Counted from the first letter of the stretch, positions 26,965-35,606 are shown. The stretch is 64,000 nucleotides of DNA from an uncultured Sphingomonadales bacterium (GCA_903832325.1 CAILBC010000045.1:1-64000), one strand, 5' to 3'. Program-made: numbers and translations. Notes: a model not told the origin generated them from the sequence alone.

Positions 26965-27082
26965 TTTCTTTCCCGCGGGGATTCGTGGCGGCCCATGTAA
27001 TCAAGCCGCCTGCGTTGCGCTACCCGTCTTTTGTTGCAGGCTGTCGCAGCGCGCGTTGGACAACTTGCCAATGCGCCCCAGT

Positions 27083-27144
27083 GCCCGCGCGGCGCTTGAG
27101 CGTTGCTGATGATTCAACCTGACGTCATCACGCCCTAGCGCGCC
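27083..27144. repeat. Dispersed intergenic repeat, copy A (shortened)
   Basis: About 62 bp closely matching 48729-48809: both have GCCCGCGCGGCGCTTG, GCGTTGCTGATGA, TTCAACCTGA and GTCATCACGCCCT in order. Copy A lacks about 16 bp of the central hairpin found in copy B. Confidence 0.75.
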
Positions 27145-28748
27145 GGCATGTCCTGGCGCGGCACCGGTGGCCCGGGAAAGCGATGAACATCACCGAAATA
27201 GCGCGCAAGTTCGACCTGAAGCTGCACATCCTCGGCCATGCCGCCATATTCCACGCGCCACGCCACGTCGGTGGGCCGGTGATAGCGTTCGTCCATGAAC
27301 CGTTCCAGCCGCTGCGCATCGGAATAGGCGCTGCTGACCATCACCGCGGGCACATCGTGCTGAATGAACGCCCAGCCATCCTGCCGCCGCACAAAGGCAT
27401 TGGCGGGCGCGGTGATCCCGCTGCCGACAACCTGTTTGCGGTGAAGTGATTTGAGCACCGCGGCGATGCTGTCATCCAGATCGGTCATCCCGGCGCCGAT
27501 CACGCTGACCGGAAGCCCCGGCCCGACCAGCCCGGTGGAATCGACATTGAGCACCGCCATGATCGCATCGAGCGGCAGCGGCGGATTTTCGGCAAAGGCC
27601 TGCGCCCCCAGCAGGCCCAGTTCCTCGCCCGTGGTGGCCAGAACATAGACATCGCGATCAAGCGGGCGGTTGCTCGCCAGAATCCGCGCGGCTTCGGTAA
27701 TCACGGCCAGCCCGCTGGCATTGTCGACTGCGCCGTTGCAGATCAGATGTTCGGCCGGCGGATCGGCGCAGCGGCCGAAATGATCCCAGTGCGCCACCAG
27801 CAGCACCGCGCCCAGATCGTGGCGCCGGCCCTCGATCTTGCCAATCAGATTGTGCGTGTGGATGCGCGTTTCGCTGCTGGTCGCCTCCAGCGTGCCGTTC
27901 AGCCCGAGCAGGCGGGGGGCAAAGCCAGGCTCGGCGCCCGCCGCGCGCAACGTTGCCAGCTTGCCCGCACCGGCCGCGTCAAACAGCGCCTCGGCCGCTG
28001 CCGGCGTGAGATAGGCCTGAAGATCGCCACCCAGTTTCTGCGCCGCCAGGGCATAACCCGGCCGCCGCCGCCGCGCCGCAACATCATCAAGGGTGCGCGT
28101 GCCATCCAGCACGGTGATCACGGCCGCCGCACCGGCATCGAGCAGCCGCCCGGCGCGGTCATCCGGCCCGGTTTCGGGCGCCGGCTTTGCGCCTGGGGTC
28201 AAGGTTGCCTGGCTGTCGAAAATCAGCGCGATCCGGCCGGCAAGCTCTGTGCGCGCGGTCTGCGGATTGGTGTCACGCCCGACAAACAGCACCGGCGCAT
28301 TTTCGATCAGGCTGCGCAGGCCCGAAGTGACGACAAAAACGTCCTTGCCTTCGACCGGAATGCGGCGGTGGCCGCGCTGAAAGGCGGCGCGACTGCCCTG
28401 CGGCGTGCGTTCGACCAGTTCAACGGGTGCAAACCAGGCGTTGCCCGGGTCATTGGTGCCGCTGACCAGCCCGATATCGAACCATTGCCGCGCCAGATAG
28501 CGCAAAGTGCGGGTTTCGCCATCGGTGCCCGGTTCGCGGCCCGCATAGTCATCGCCCGCCAGCGTTTCGACATGGCGGCGCAGCGCCTGTTCCAGCGGCG
28601 TATCGCGCAGCGGGGCTTGTGCGGGCGCCGGCGGCCGGGGCGGGCGCGCCGCGGCGGGCAGCGACCATCCGGACACAAGCGCGCAAACCGTGATCAGGCC
28701 AATCGATCCCGCCCGCAGTGCCCGCCACCCGATCTGCACAAAGCCCAT
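27135..28748 (-). CDS. Secreted M28-family zinc peptidase
   Basis: A predicted aminopeptidase-type metallopeptidase of about 537 aa. The start at 28748 gives a signal peptide (SIGLITVCALVSGWSLPAAA). A protease-associated domain follows (VLFVGRDTNPQTARTELAGRIALI). The zinc site is seen as HWDHFG, CNGAVDNASGLA, TTGEELGLLG, LNVDSTG, and the final HRPTDV histidine. The substrate is unknown. It stands alone between guaB and the His-rich gene on the same strand. Confidence 0.88.
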   Translation of the reverse strand: MGFVQIGWRALRAGSIGLITVCALVSGWSLPAAARPPRPPAPAQAPLRDTPLEQALRRHVETLAGDDYAGREPGTDGETRTLRYLARQWFDIGLVSGTNDPGNAWFAPVELVERTPQGSRAAFQRGHRRIPVEGKDVFVVTSGLRSLIENAPVLFVGRDTNPQTARTELAGRIALIFDSQATLTPGAKPAPETGPDDRAGRLLDAGAAAVITVLDGTRTLDDVAARRRRPGYALAAQKLGGDLQAYLTPAAAEALFDAAGAGKLATLRAAGAEPGFAPRLLGLNGTLEATSSETRIHTHNLIGKIEGRRHDLGAVLLVAHWDHFGRCADPPAEHLICNGAVDNASGLAVITEAARILASNRPLDRDVYVLATTGEELGLLGAQAFAENPPLPLDAIMAVLNVDSTGLVGPGLPVSVIGAGMTDLDDSIAAVLKSLHRKQVVGSGITAPANAFVRRQDGWAFIQHDVPAVMVSSAYSDAQRLERFMDERYHRPTDVAWRVEYGGMAEDVQLQVELARYFGDVHRFPGPPVPRQDMPAR

Positions 28749-28882
28749 CGCCGATCCCGTCGTGCCGGTGCGGGGTGCGCAGCGGCTCCACCTGCCTTGC
28801 AAATGGCGCGTTCTGGCGCAAGCATCGATTTTATCAGGACAAGTGGTGAACGGTCCGGTTCGGGCTTGATCGTGGGCACAAA

Positions 28883-28912
28883 GCGCCCCCCGGCACCCGC
28901 CGGGGGGGGCGC
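28883..28912 (-). terminator. GC-rich hairpin after the His-rich gene
   Basis: GCGCCCCCCGG pairs with CCGGGGGGGGCGC around a short loop, with two extra G on one arm. On the minus strand it is followed by TTT. It begins two bases after the stop of the His-rich gene. Confidence 0.6.
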
Positions 28913-28914
28913 TG

Positions 28915-29385
28915 TCAGCGCCAGTTGTGGTGATGATGATGGTGGTGGTGGTGATGCTCGCGCGGGGCAATCCACGCCCGGCCATCCCACGAATAGCCGT
29001 TGCCGCGGTACCAGTCGGAATGATGGTGATGCCAATACGGCGGCGGCGGCGGCCCCTGAATCCAGAACTGCCCGTTCCAGTAATAGCCCCGACTGCGATA
29101 CCACCGCGCGCTGTGATGATGATGGTGGTGATGGTGATGCAGATTGATGCCGATGCCGATGTTCAGCCCGGCGGGTATCACCCGGGCATTTGCGGCCATT
29201 TCGTCATCGGCATGAAGCCGCGCCATCGCATCGGGCACGGGTTCGAGCAGATCGGCATAGCTTGCCGCCCCCGGAACCGGATCAGCCGGAACCGGATCAG
29301 CGAGGGCCGATGGCGCCGGGCCGATCATCGCGCCGATCAGGGCGAACGCTGCGGCACTGCTCAACATGGCTGTCTTGCGTGTCAT
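28915..29385 (-). CDS. Exported histidine-cluster protein with two WYRG repeats
   Basis: A 156-residue protein of unrecognised family. The start at 29385 has AAAGGA. A signal peptide (MLSSAAAFALIGAMIG to ALA) is followed by DPVPADPVPG, a perfect 15-bp DNA duplication. The mature part holds nine histidines (residues 83-91), four (119-122) and ten (144-153). Between the clusters are two copies of a motif: RWYRSRGYYWNGQFWIQG and DWYRGNGYSWDGRAWIAP. The alternation of His clusters with aromatic repeats suggests periplasmic or surface metal binding (Ni, Zn, Cu or Co). No metal transporter or regulator lies beside it. The gene is real by codon use, signal peptide and terminator; the function is inferred. 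Confidence 0.8.
   Translation of the reverse strand: MTRKTAMLSSAAAFALIGAMIGPAPSALADPVPADPVPGAASYADLLEPVPDAMARLHADDEMAANARVIPAGLNIGIGINLHHHHHHHHHSARWYRSRGYYWNGQFWIQGPPPPPYWHHHHSDWYRGNGYSWDGRAWIAPREHHHHHHHHHHNWR
29271..29300 (+). repeat. Perfect 15-bp tandem duplication in the His-rich gene
   Basis: CCGGAACCGGATCAG occurs twice head to tail. It encodes the DPVPA/DPVPG repeat just after the signal peptide. Confidence 0.9.
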
Positions 29386-29492
29386 GTCTGGTCCTTTCGT
29401 CGAATGTCCCCGGCCCGGGGAATGGTATGGCATGGACCGGCAGAGTCGGGGCTGAATGACCGCTTCATGTCCGGTTCAGGGGATGTCATGGT

Positions 29493-30257
29493 TCAGTCTG
29501 CTTCGCCGTAATCGGGCCCAGTATCGGCGGGCCCAGCATCGGCGCGCCGGGCACGCGCCGCGCGATAGAGATTGCGATACGTCCCGTCGAAGACCGTGTT
29601 CGTGTCCGAAAGCCAGCGCGTGCCTTCGGCCAGGCGATCGCGGCTCAGCGCCATGCGACGCGCGCGCAGTTCGCGCTGCGCTGCCATGTCATCGTCCATC
29701 GGCGCCAATTCGATTTCGGGATCTTCGGGCAGGATGATCAGCCCCATCATCCCCTCACCCTTGCGGAACACGTGGGTTACCCCGGGTGGCGGCGCGCGAA
29801 AGATCGCGAAAAACACCATCGGCCACCATTCGGAACGGATCAGCGCCGGCACCGCCAGCGGGGTTTCATGCAGGGGATCGGTAAAATAGCGCGGATGCGG
29901 CTCGGTACGCACGGCGTAACCTGGTGGCACGGCCAGATCGAGCGAGAGCTGATAGGAATAATAATCGGCGCCAAACGGGCGAAACGGCGGCCAGGCCGGC
30001 TCCCCCGGGGGCGCAGGGCCCCAATCGGCGCGCAATTGCACCTGCCCGCGCTCCGTCGTCACGCGCAGTTCGGGTTCGAACGGATAGACCAGTTCAAGCC
30101 CGTAGCGCGCGCTTTCCGAAAACGGCAGGCAATGCCACGGCTGTTCGTGGCTGCCATCGGCGCGCGGCTGTTTGTCCCCGGCCCAGCCGGGCACGGTGAT
30201 GCGGATCGGGCGGGGTGGCGGTCGGTCGCCGTGGGCGCGATAAGTGATCTTTGGCAT
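29493..30257 (-). CDS. Conserved-looking protein of unknown function
   Basis: A 254-residue probably cytoplasmic protein without membrane segments. The start at 30257 (MPKITYRAHG) was chosen because upstream sequence is a 13-bp repeat array. Visible features are a Pro/Arg-rich N terminus, a CLPFSESARYGLELVYPFEP segment, tryptophan-rich SEWWPMVFFAIFRAPP, and a long charged C-terminal helix (AAQRELRARRMALSRDRL). The CLPF...GLEL part is loosely like DUF6065 proteins, but I cannot confirm it. The 3' end carries a 15-bp in-frame duplication. Confidence 0.7.
   Translation of the reverse strand: MPKITYRAHGDRPPPRPIRITVPGWAGDKQPRADGSHEQPWHCLPFSESARYGLELVYPFEPELRVTTERGQVQLRADWGPAPPGEPAWPPFRPFGADYYSYQLSLDLAVPPGYAVRTEPHPRYFTDPLHETPLAVPALIRSEWWPMVFFAIFRAPPPGVTHVFRKGEGMMGLIILPEDPEIELAPMDDDMAAQRELRARRMALSRDRLAEGTRWLSDTNTVFDGTYRNLYRAARARRADAGPADTGPDYGEAD
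29513..29542 (+). repeat. 15-bp duplication near the 3' end of the 29493 gene
   Basis: CGGGCCCAGTATCGG is followed by CGGGCCCAGCATCGG (14 of 15 identical), in frame, about 20 bp before the stop. Confidence 0.85.
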
Positions 30258-30311
30258 GATGCCCTCGTTTTGAATGCCCAATGTCTGCCGCGTGCTGCAT
30301 GACCGGGCCCT

Positions 30312-30376
30312 GAACCATCGATACGCACCATTGATAGGCACCGCCGATAAGCACCGCCGATATGCACCATCGATCT
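30312..30376 (+). repeat. Five-unit 13-bp direct repeat in a divergent promoter region
   Basis: Units GAACCATCGATAC, GCACCATTGATAG, GCACCGCCGATAA, GCACCGCCGATAT and GCACCATCGATCT are consecutive. They lie between two divergent genes, 55 bp from one start and 68 bp from the other. The array could be repeated protein-binding sites or simple replication slippage. Confidence 0.85.
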
Positions 30377-30443
30377 GAACTGCCGATCTCACCGACCGTG
30401 CGAATCTTGCGAACACATCGGCGAAAGCGTGGTATCGCGGTTC

Positions 30444-30947
30444 ATGCGAAGCCTGCTCACCCTTGCGCCGTTGGGGCTCGCCTTGCCGCTGGCCCTGATC
30501 ATTCCGCTTGCCGCCTCGGCGCAAACGGTGGTCGCCCCGCAGCCGGTGACGATTGGCGATGTTGCGGGAAAGCCGCTGGATGATCTCAATCTGCGCAAGA
30601 CCCCGGCCGAGCCCGCGCTCGTGGCGGCGCGCGCCAATCCCTATGCGCTGCCCGGCAAAGGGCGCTGCACCGGTGTGGCGCGCGAAATTGCCGCGCTGGA
30701 CGCGGTGCTGGGTCCCGATATCGATGCCAGCCTGTCCCCCAGCGCGCGGCAGAAACGCGACCGCGCAATTGCCGGCGCGGCACGCTCGCTGGTGGGCGGC
30801 CTGATCCCGTTTGGCAGCGTGGTCCGTCAGATCAGCGGCGCCAACGCGGCCGATGAAAACCGCGCGCTGGATATTTATGCTGGCAGCGTGCGCCGCGCGT
30901 TTCTAAAGGGCTATGCCCGGGCAAAGGCCTGCCGGATCAGGCCCTGA
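30444..30947 (+). CDS. Exported protein of unknown function
   Basis: About 167 aa. An ATG at 30444 gives MRSLLTLAPLGLALPLALIIPLAASA, a clear signal peptide; a GTG at 30429 is an alternative. The mature part is soluble and Ala/Arg-rich, with LPGKGRCTGVAREIAALDAVLGPDID, an ARSLVGGLIPFGSVVRQISGA amphipathic segment, and a helical C terminus with a second cysteine (AKACRIRP). The two cysteines may form a disulphide. I do not recognise the family. A GNAT gene follows after 32 bp. Confidence 0.75.
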   Translation: MRSLLTLAPLGLALPLALIIPLAASAQTVVAPQPVTIGDVAGKPLDDLNLRKTPAEPALVAARANPYALPGKGRCTGVAREIAALDAVLGPDIDASLSPSARQKRDRAIAGAARSLVGGLIPFGSVVRQISGANAADENRALDIYAGSVRRAFLKGYARAKACRIRP

Positions 30948-30979
30948 CCCCGGCACACCGCGCATGGGGGGATAATCCG

Positions 30980-31495
30980 GTGAAAGACATCACGCTGCGG
31001 CCGGCAACTCTGGACGATACCGCTGCCATCGTCGCGCTGAATGAGGCCGTGGTTGCGGTCACCAGCCCGATGGACGCAGCGGGGTTCGCCGCGCTGTTCG
31101 CAATCGCGGCCCAATGCGACGTGGTGGAGCGCGGCGGCACGGTGATCGGCTTTATCCTCGCGATGGATCACACCGCCGCCTATGCCAACGGCAATTTCCG
31201 CTGGTTTGCCGACCGGCTCAACCGGTTCACCTATATCGACCGGGTGGTGATCGCCGACCGGGCGCGCGGGCTTGGCCTGGGCAGTGTGCTGTACGATCGC
31301 CTGGGGGACGCGGCACGCCGGCGCGGCAGCCTGATCCTGGCCGCCGAAATGGACCTGGAGCCGGCAAACCCCGGATCGCTGCGGTTTCATGCGCGGCGCG
31401 GGTTTGTCCAGTTGGGCACACGCACGCTCGCCAGCGGCAAGATCGTGTCGATGCAAGTATCAGGGCAAATAACCGGGCAAGCAACCGGATCATAA
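30980..31495 (+). CDS. GNAT-family N-acetyltransferase
   Basis: A 171-residue acetyltransferase starting at GTG with GGGGGG upstream. Motif A, for acetyl-CoA binding, appears as IDRVVIADRARGLGLGSVLY near residues 90-110. Motif B is ANPGSLRFHARRGFVQLG near residue 135. The family acetylates amino groups of small molecules or proteins. The substrate is unknown. The C terminus ends in a GQITGQATGS repeat arising from a 12-bp duplication. It converges with the PhnA-type gene. Confidence 0.88.
   Translation: MKDITLRPATLDDTAAIVALNEAVVAVTSPMDAAGFAALFAIAAQCDVVERGGTVIGFILAMDHTAAYANGNFRWFADRLNRFTYIDRVVIADRARGLGLGSVLYDRLGDAARRRGSLILAAEMDLEPANPGSLRFHARRGFVQLGTRTLASGKIVSMQVSGQITGQATGS
31463..31486 (+). 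repeat. 12-bp duplication near the GNAT stop
   Basis: GGGCAAATAACC is followed by GGGCAAGCAACC (10 of 12 identical), in frame, ending 6 bp before the stop codon. Confidence 0.7.
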
Positions 31496-31510
31496 TTGCC
31501 CGAAGGTGGA

Positions 31511-31816
31511 TCAGGTCCGCTTGCGCACGAATTCGGCGCGCAGCACCAGGCCCTTGATGCCGTCGAAGCGGCAGTCGATTTCCTGCGCGTCGCCGGTCAG
31601 GCGGATCGATTTGATCAGCGTGCCGCGCTTCAGCGTTTGGCCGGCGCCTTTGACTTCCAGATCCTTGATCAGGGTCACCTGGTCGCCGTCCGCCAGCAAA
31701 TTGCCAACCGAATCGCGCACTTCCACGCGGTCGGCGGCGGCGTTGCGTTCGGCAAGGTCGGACGCGGCCATCCATTCGCCGGTTTCTTCGTCATAGACAT
31801 AATCATCGTCGGCCAT
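31511..31816 (-). CDS. PhnA-domain protein (alkylphosphonate utilisation family)
   Basis: A 101-residue cytoplasmic protein. The C-terminal two thirds match the PhnA/YjdM domain: VEVRDSVGNLLADGDQVTLIKDLEVKG, then LKRGTLIKSIRLTGD and IDCRFDGIKGLVLRAEFVRK. The N-terminal zinc ribbon of full-length PhnA is missing; instead there is DDDYVYDEETGEWMAASDLA. The family name comes from the phn operon of E. coli, but a role in phosphonate use is not established for such stand-alone proteins. It lies between the GNAT gene and the sdh terminator. Confidence 0.85.
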   Translation of the reverse strand: MADDDYVYDEETGEWMAASDLAERNAAADRVEVRDSVGNLLADGDQVTLIKDLEVKGAGQTLKRGTLIKSIRLTGDAQEIDCRFDGIKGLVLRAEFVRKRT

Positions 31817-31882
31817 GGGACACTCCGGCACTGCATCAGGGCATTGCCGATCCCCATTGCGCCAATTTCCGCTGAAGCCAAA

Positions 31883-31916
31883 CCAAAAAGGCCGGGGCGT
31901 CGCCACCCCGGCCTTT
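31883..31916 (-). terminator. Rho-independent terminator of the sdh operon
   Basis: AAAGGCCGGGG and CCCCGGCCTTT form a perfect 11-bp stem with an 8-nt loop. Read on the minus strand it ends in five T. It lies 24 bp after the sdhA stop. Confidence 0.9.
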
Positions 31917-31939
31917 CACACGTTGCTGCAAACGGGCAA

Positions 31940-33757
31940 TCAGTACACGCGCGCCTTTGGCTTGATGTACGACACATCGTCGGTCAGCGTATATTCGTGC
32001 ACCGGGCGATAATCGATGCGCACTTCGCCGCCCTTTCCGCCCCAGCCGTTGAACCAGGTGGCGGTGTGCTTCATCCAGGTGGCATCATCGCGGTTGGGGA
32101 AATCCTCGTGCGCGTGGGCGCCGCGGCTTTCCTTGCGATTGAACGCGCTGTGCATGGTCACCGCGGCCTGCGAGATCAGGTTATCGAGTTCCAGCGTTTC
32201 CACCAGATCGGAATTCCAGATCAGCGAGCGGTCCGAAACGTGGATGTCCTGCATCCGCTCGTACGTCGCGGCAAGCTTCACTTTGCCTTCGGCCATCAGT
32301 TCGTCGGTGCGGAACACCGCGGCGTGCTGGCTCATCGTGCGTTGCATTTCGGTGCGGATTTCCGCCGTGGGCGATCCGCCCTTGGCATTGCGGAAATGAT
32401 CGAGCCGGCCCAGCGCAAGATCGGCGCTGTCGGCCGGAAGCGAGCCATGGCTGGTGCCGGGCTTGATCAGTTCCTTCAGCCGCAGACCGGTCGCACGGCC
32501 GAACACCACCAGATCGATCAGCGAATTCGAACCCAGGCGGTTGGCGCCATGCACCGACACGCAGGCCGCTTCGCCCACCGCAAACAGCCCCGGAACGATC
32601 GTTTCGGGATTGCCATCGGCGCCGATCGTCACGACTTCGCCGTGATAATTGGTGGGGATGCCGCCCATGTTGTAATGCACTGTCGGCACCACCGGCAAAG
32701 GCTGCCGCGTCAGATCGACGCCGGCAAAGATCTTGCCGCTTTCGGTAATGCCGGGCAGCCGCTCGGCCAGCACTTTGGGATCGATGTGATCGAGGTGCAG
32801 GTGGATGTGATCCTTGTGCGGACCCACGCCGCGGCCTTCACGGATTTCCAGCGCCATCGAGCGTGAAACCACGTCGCGGCTGGCCAGATCCTTGGCCGAA
32901 GGGGCATAACGCTCCATGAAGCGTTCGCCTTCGGAATTGGTCAGATAGCCGCCTTCGCCGCGCGCGCCTTCGGTGATCAGCACGCCCGCACCATAAATGC
33001 CGGTGGGGTGGAACTGCACGAATTCCATATCCTGAAGCGGCAGACCGGCACGCAGCACCATGCCGCCGCCATCGCCGGTGCAGGTGTGCGCCGAAGTTGC
33101 CGTGAAATAGCTGCGGCCATAACCGCCGGTGGCCAGGACCACCGAATGCGAACGGAACCGGTGGATCGACCCATCATCCATGCACAGCGCGATCACGCCC
33201 CGGCAAACCGGCCCGTCCGGGCCATGTTCCATGATCAGGTCGATCGCGAAATATTCGATGAAGAAATCGGCGTCGTACTTCAGCGACTGCTGATACAGCG
33301 CATGGAGCATGGCATGGCCGGTGCGATCGGCCGCAGCGCAGGTGCGCTGGACCGGCGGGCCTTCGCCCATGTTCTGCATGTGGCCGCCAAACGGCCGCTG
33401 ATAGATCGTGCCATCGGCGTTGCGGCTGAACGGCACACCGGCGTGTTCCAGTTCGTAAACCGCGGCCGGTGCCTCGCGCACCATATATTCGATTGCATCC
33501 TGGTCGCCCAGCCAGTCCGACCCTTTCACGGTGTCGTACATGTGCCAGGTCCAGTGATCGGGCGTGTTGTTGCACAGCGATGCGGCAATCCCGCCCTGCG
33601 CCGCCACGGTGTGCGACCGGGTGGGAAACACTTTGGTGATGCAGGCCGTGCGCAGGCCCGCCTGCGCGGCGCCCATCGTGGCGCGCAGCCCCGAACCGCC
33701 GGCGCCGACGACGACGACATCATAAGTATGGTCGATGATCTTGTATGCGGCAGTCAT
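31940..33757 (-). CDS. sdhA: Succinate dehydrogenase flavoprotein subunit
   Basis: The FAD subunit of complex II, oxidising succinate to fumarate at the inner membrane. It is 605 aa with the dinucleotide motif VVVGAGGSGLRA, the FAD-linking histidine in RSHTVAAQGGI, and FHPTGIYGAG. The substrate-binding HxxxR-type region follows (VHYNMGGIPTN), then VHGANRLGSNSL. It starts 3 bp after sdhD. A strong terminator follows it, so the iron-sulphur subunit sdhB is not in this operon or this window. Confidence 0.97.
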   Translation of the reverse strand: MTAAYKIIDHTYDVVVVGAGGSGLRATMGAAQAGLRTACITKVFPTRSHTVAAQGGIAASLCNNTPDHWTWHMYDTVKGSDWLGDQDAIEYMVREAPAAVYELEHAGVPFSRNADGTIYQRPFGGHMQNMGEGPPVQRTCAAADRTGHAMLHALYQQSLKYDADFFIEYFAIDLIMEHGPDGPVCRGVIALCMDDGSIHRFRSHSVVLATGGYGRSYFTATSAHTCTGDGGGMVLRAGLPLQDMEFVQFHPTGIYGAGVLITEGARGEGGYLTNSEGERFMERYAPSAKDLASRDVVSRSMALEIREGRGVGPHKDHIHLHLDHIDPKVLAERLPGITESGKIFAGVDLTRQPLPVVPTVHYNMGGIPTNYHGEVVTIGADGNPETIVPGLFAVGEAACVSVHGANRLGSNSLIDLVVFGRATGLRLKELIKPGTSHGSLPADSADLALGRLDHFRNAKGGSPTAEIRTEMQRTMSQHAAVFRTDELMAEGKVKLAATYERMQDIHVSDRSLIWNSDLVETLELDNLISQAAVTMHSAFNRKESRGAHAHEDFPNRDDATWMKHTATWFNGWGGKGGEVRIDYRPVHEYTLTDDVSYIKPKARVY

Positions 33758-33760
33758 GGC

Positions 33761-34144
33761 TCAGGCGCCTCCAAGAGCGATGCGGATGACCGAAACGATG
33801 CCGAACGCGGCGGCCGCAATCGGCACGACGTTGATCAGCAGCCACGCGGCAATCTTGCCCGGGGCTTCGTGGACATAGTCTTCCAGCATCACCTGCACGC
33901 CAAGGCGCGCGTGATAGAACGTGTTGATGAAAATCAGCACCAGCGCCGTGGCCGGCACCGGCTGCGCCAGCCAGGCGTGGACCGCGGCGAAATCATACCC
34001 CGGCAGCAGCGCCAGGCTGACAATGAAATAGGGGACAAGCACCAGGTTGCCCACTGCCGTCAGCCGCGCGGCAAGCCAGTGATGCGTGCCGTGATGGCTG
34101 GAGCCCAGCCCCCGCACGCGGCCGATCGTTGTACCGTTACCCAT
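33761..34144 (-). CDS. sdhD: Succinate dehydrogenase membrane anchor subunit
   Basis: A 127-residue hydrophobic protein with three membrane helices (LTAVGNLVLVPYFIVSLALL, PATALVLIFINTFYHA, AWLLINVVPIAAAAFGIVSV). GSSHHGTHHWLAARLTA at the N terminus and YHARLGVQVMLEDYVH after helix two are family hallmarks; the latter contributes to haem b and quinone binding. The start at 34144 follows sdhC by 62 bp. Confidence 0.94.
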   Translation of the reverse strand: MGNGTTIGRVRGLGSSHHGTHHWLAARLTAVGNLVLVPYFIVSLALLPGYDFAAVHAWLAQPVPATALVLIFINTFYHARLGVQVMLEDYVHEAPGKIAAWLLINVVPIAAAAFGIVSVIRIALGGA

Positions 34145-34206
34145 GAAATCCTCGTTGGTTTTGGCCCCGCCCGCCGTTGGCGGCAAAGCCCCGGATCAGC
34201 GCAAGA

Positions 34207-34635
34207 TCAGCGCGGCATCAGCACAACAGCCCAGAACAGGGCCGTGGCGCTTGCGGAAAAGACCAGAGTCAGCACCGACCAGCGGGCGTTGGCTTCCAGT
34301 TCGTAGCCCGCGCCGATATCGAGCACGAGATGGCGCAGACCCGTCGCAAGATGCTGAAAAAACGCCCAGCTCAGCCCGATCAGCACGATCTTGCCCAGGA
34401 TCGAGGTATAGACCGAAAAGGTGCTGGCGGTGCCCGTCCAGACATAGGCGATGAATGTCGTATATGATGCCTCGCCCCCGGCGATAGCCCCCACCCACCA
34501 CAGCAACAGACCCAGACCTGCAAAAGTCAGCCCGTTGCCCGTGACGCGGTGCAGGATCGAAACCAGCATTGCCGGGCCCCACCGCCAGATCTGGAGGTGC
34601 GGCGAAATCGGCCGGTTGCTGTGTGCCTGCGCCAT
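34207..34635 (-). CDS. sdhC: Succinate dehydrogenase cytochrome b556 subunit
   Basis: A 142-residue membrane subunit. The start at 34635 gives MAQAHSNRPISPHLQIWRW, the typical SdhC N terminus, and avoids a non-homologous leader. SILHRVTGNGL precedes the first membrane helix, and the haem ligand histidine lies in HLATGLRHLVLDIG near residue 95. It is the first gene of sdhC-sdhD-sdhA. The 221 bp before it also serve the divergent SDR gene. Confidence 0.95.
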   Translation of the reverse strand: MAQAHSNRPISPHLQIWRWGPAMLVSILHRVTGNGLTFAGLGLLLWWVGAIAGGEASYTTFIAYVWTGTASTFSVYTSILGKIVLIGLSWAFFQHLATGLRHLVLDIGAGYELEANARWSVLTLVFSASATALFWAVVLMPR

Positions 34636-34856
34636 GAAAAACTCCCTGAAAGCCAAACTGGTGTCCCGGCCAAATGGCGATGGCAAGGACGTCAAGCGCG
34701 AGTCGTATTAGTCGAAATGCTGCTCTGCGCAACCTGTGCGGCGGGGTATCATGCTTTGGTATTGCACAGGGCGCAAAGCGGCAGGATCGCCAGCCGGCCA
34801 GGCCCCGGACAATCCGAAGGTTGCCGCCTGCCAAACCACGGCCTAAAGCCCGCCCG

Positions 34857-35606
34857 ATGCAGGACAAGTCCCCTCCTCCTTCCCCCCCGCCCGTCGTTCC
34901 GCCTGTCGTACTGGTGACCGGATCGACCCGCGGCATTGGCGCTGCGATTGCCGATGCGCTGCGCGCACGCGGCGCGCACGTGATCGGCCATGGGCGCAGC
35001 GCCGCGCCGGGCACGATTGCGGCAGATCTGCGCGATCCGGCCGCGGTGCATGCGCTGTGGGATACCGCACTGGCGATGGCCGACGGCCGGATCGACGTGT
35101 TGATCAACAATGCCGGGCTGTTTGCCGAAAATCCGCTGGGCCGGTCGGATTTCGCCTGGCTGGACGCCTGGGAAGAAACCCTGCGCATCAATCTGACCGC
35201 CACGGCGCAGCTTTCGCGGCTGGCGGTGCGGCATTGGCAGGAATCGGGCGCCGGCGGACGCGTGGTGCACGTGGCCAGCCGCGCGGCGCATCGCGGCGAC
35301 AGCCCCGATCACTGGCACTATGCCGCATCAAAGGGCGCCATGGTTGCGCTGCACAAGACGATCGCGCGCGGCTATGCCGATCAAAATATCTTCAGCTTTG
35401 CGATTTCGCCTGGCTTTGTCGCCACCGATATGGCGGCCGATTACCTGGCCAGCACCGATGCGGCCATGCTGGCCGCGCAAATTCCGCTCGGCCGCGTGGC
35501 CATGCCGCAGGAAATCGCGCGCATCGCCACGTTCTGCGCGCTGGATGCGCCGCCCAGCATGACCGGCGCGGTGATCGACGCCAATGGAGCCAGCCATGTC
35601 CGATGA
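34857..35606 (+). CDS. SDR-family oxidoreductase
   Basis: A 249-residue short-chain dehydrogenase/reductase. An N-terminal Pro/Ser-rich stretch precedes the cofactor motif TGSTRGIG near residue 23. NNAGLF, VVHVASRAAHRG and the catalytic YAASKGAM (near residue 160) follow, then PGFVATDMAADY. It resembles 3-oxoacyl-ACP reductase-like SDRs, but the substrate cannot be assigned. Its 3' end overlaps prmA's ribosome binding site and start, so the two are coupled. Confidence 0.9.
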   Translation: MQDKSPPPSPPPVVPPVVLVTGSTRGIGAAIADALRARGAHVIGHGRSAAPGTIAADLRDPAAVHALWDTALAMADGRIDVLINNAGLFAENPLGRSDFAWLDAWEETLRINLTATAQLSRLAVRHWQESGAGGRVVHVASRAAHRGDSPDHWHYAASKGAMVALHKTIARGYADQNIFSFAISPGFVATDMAADYLASTDAAMLAAQIPLGRVAMPQEIARIATFCALDAPPSMTGAVIDANGASHVR

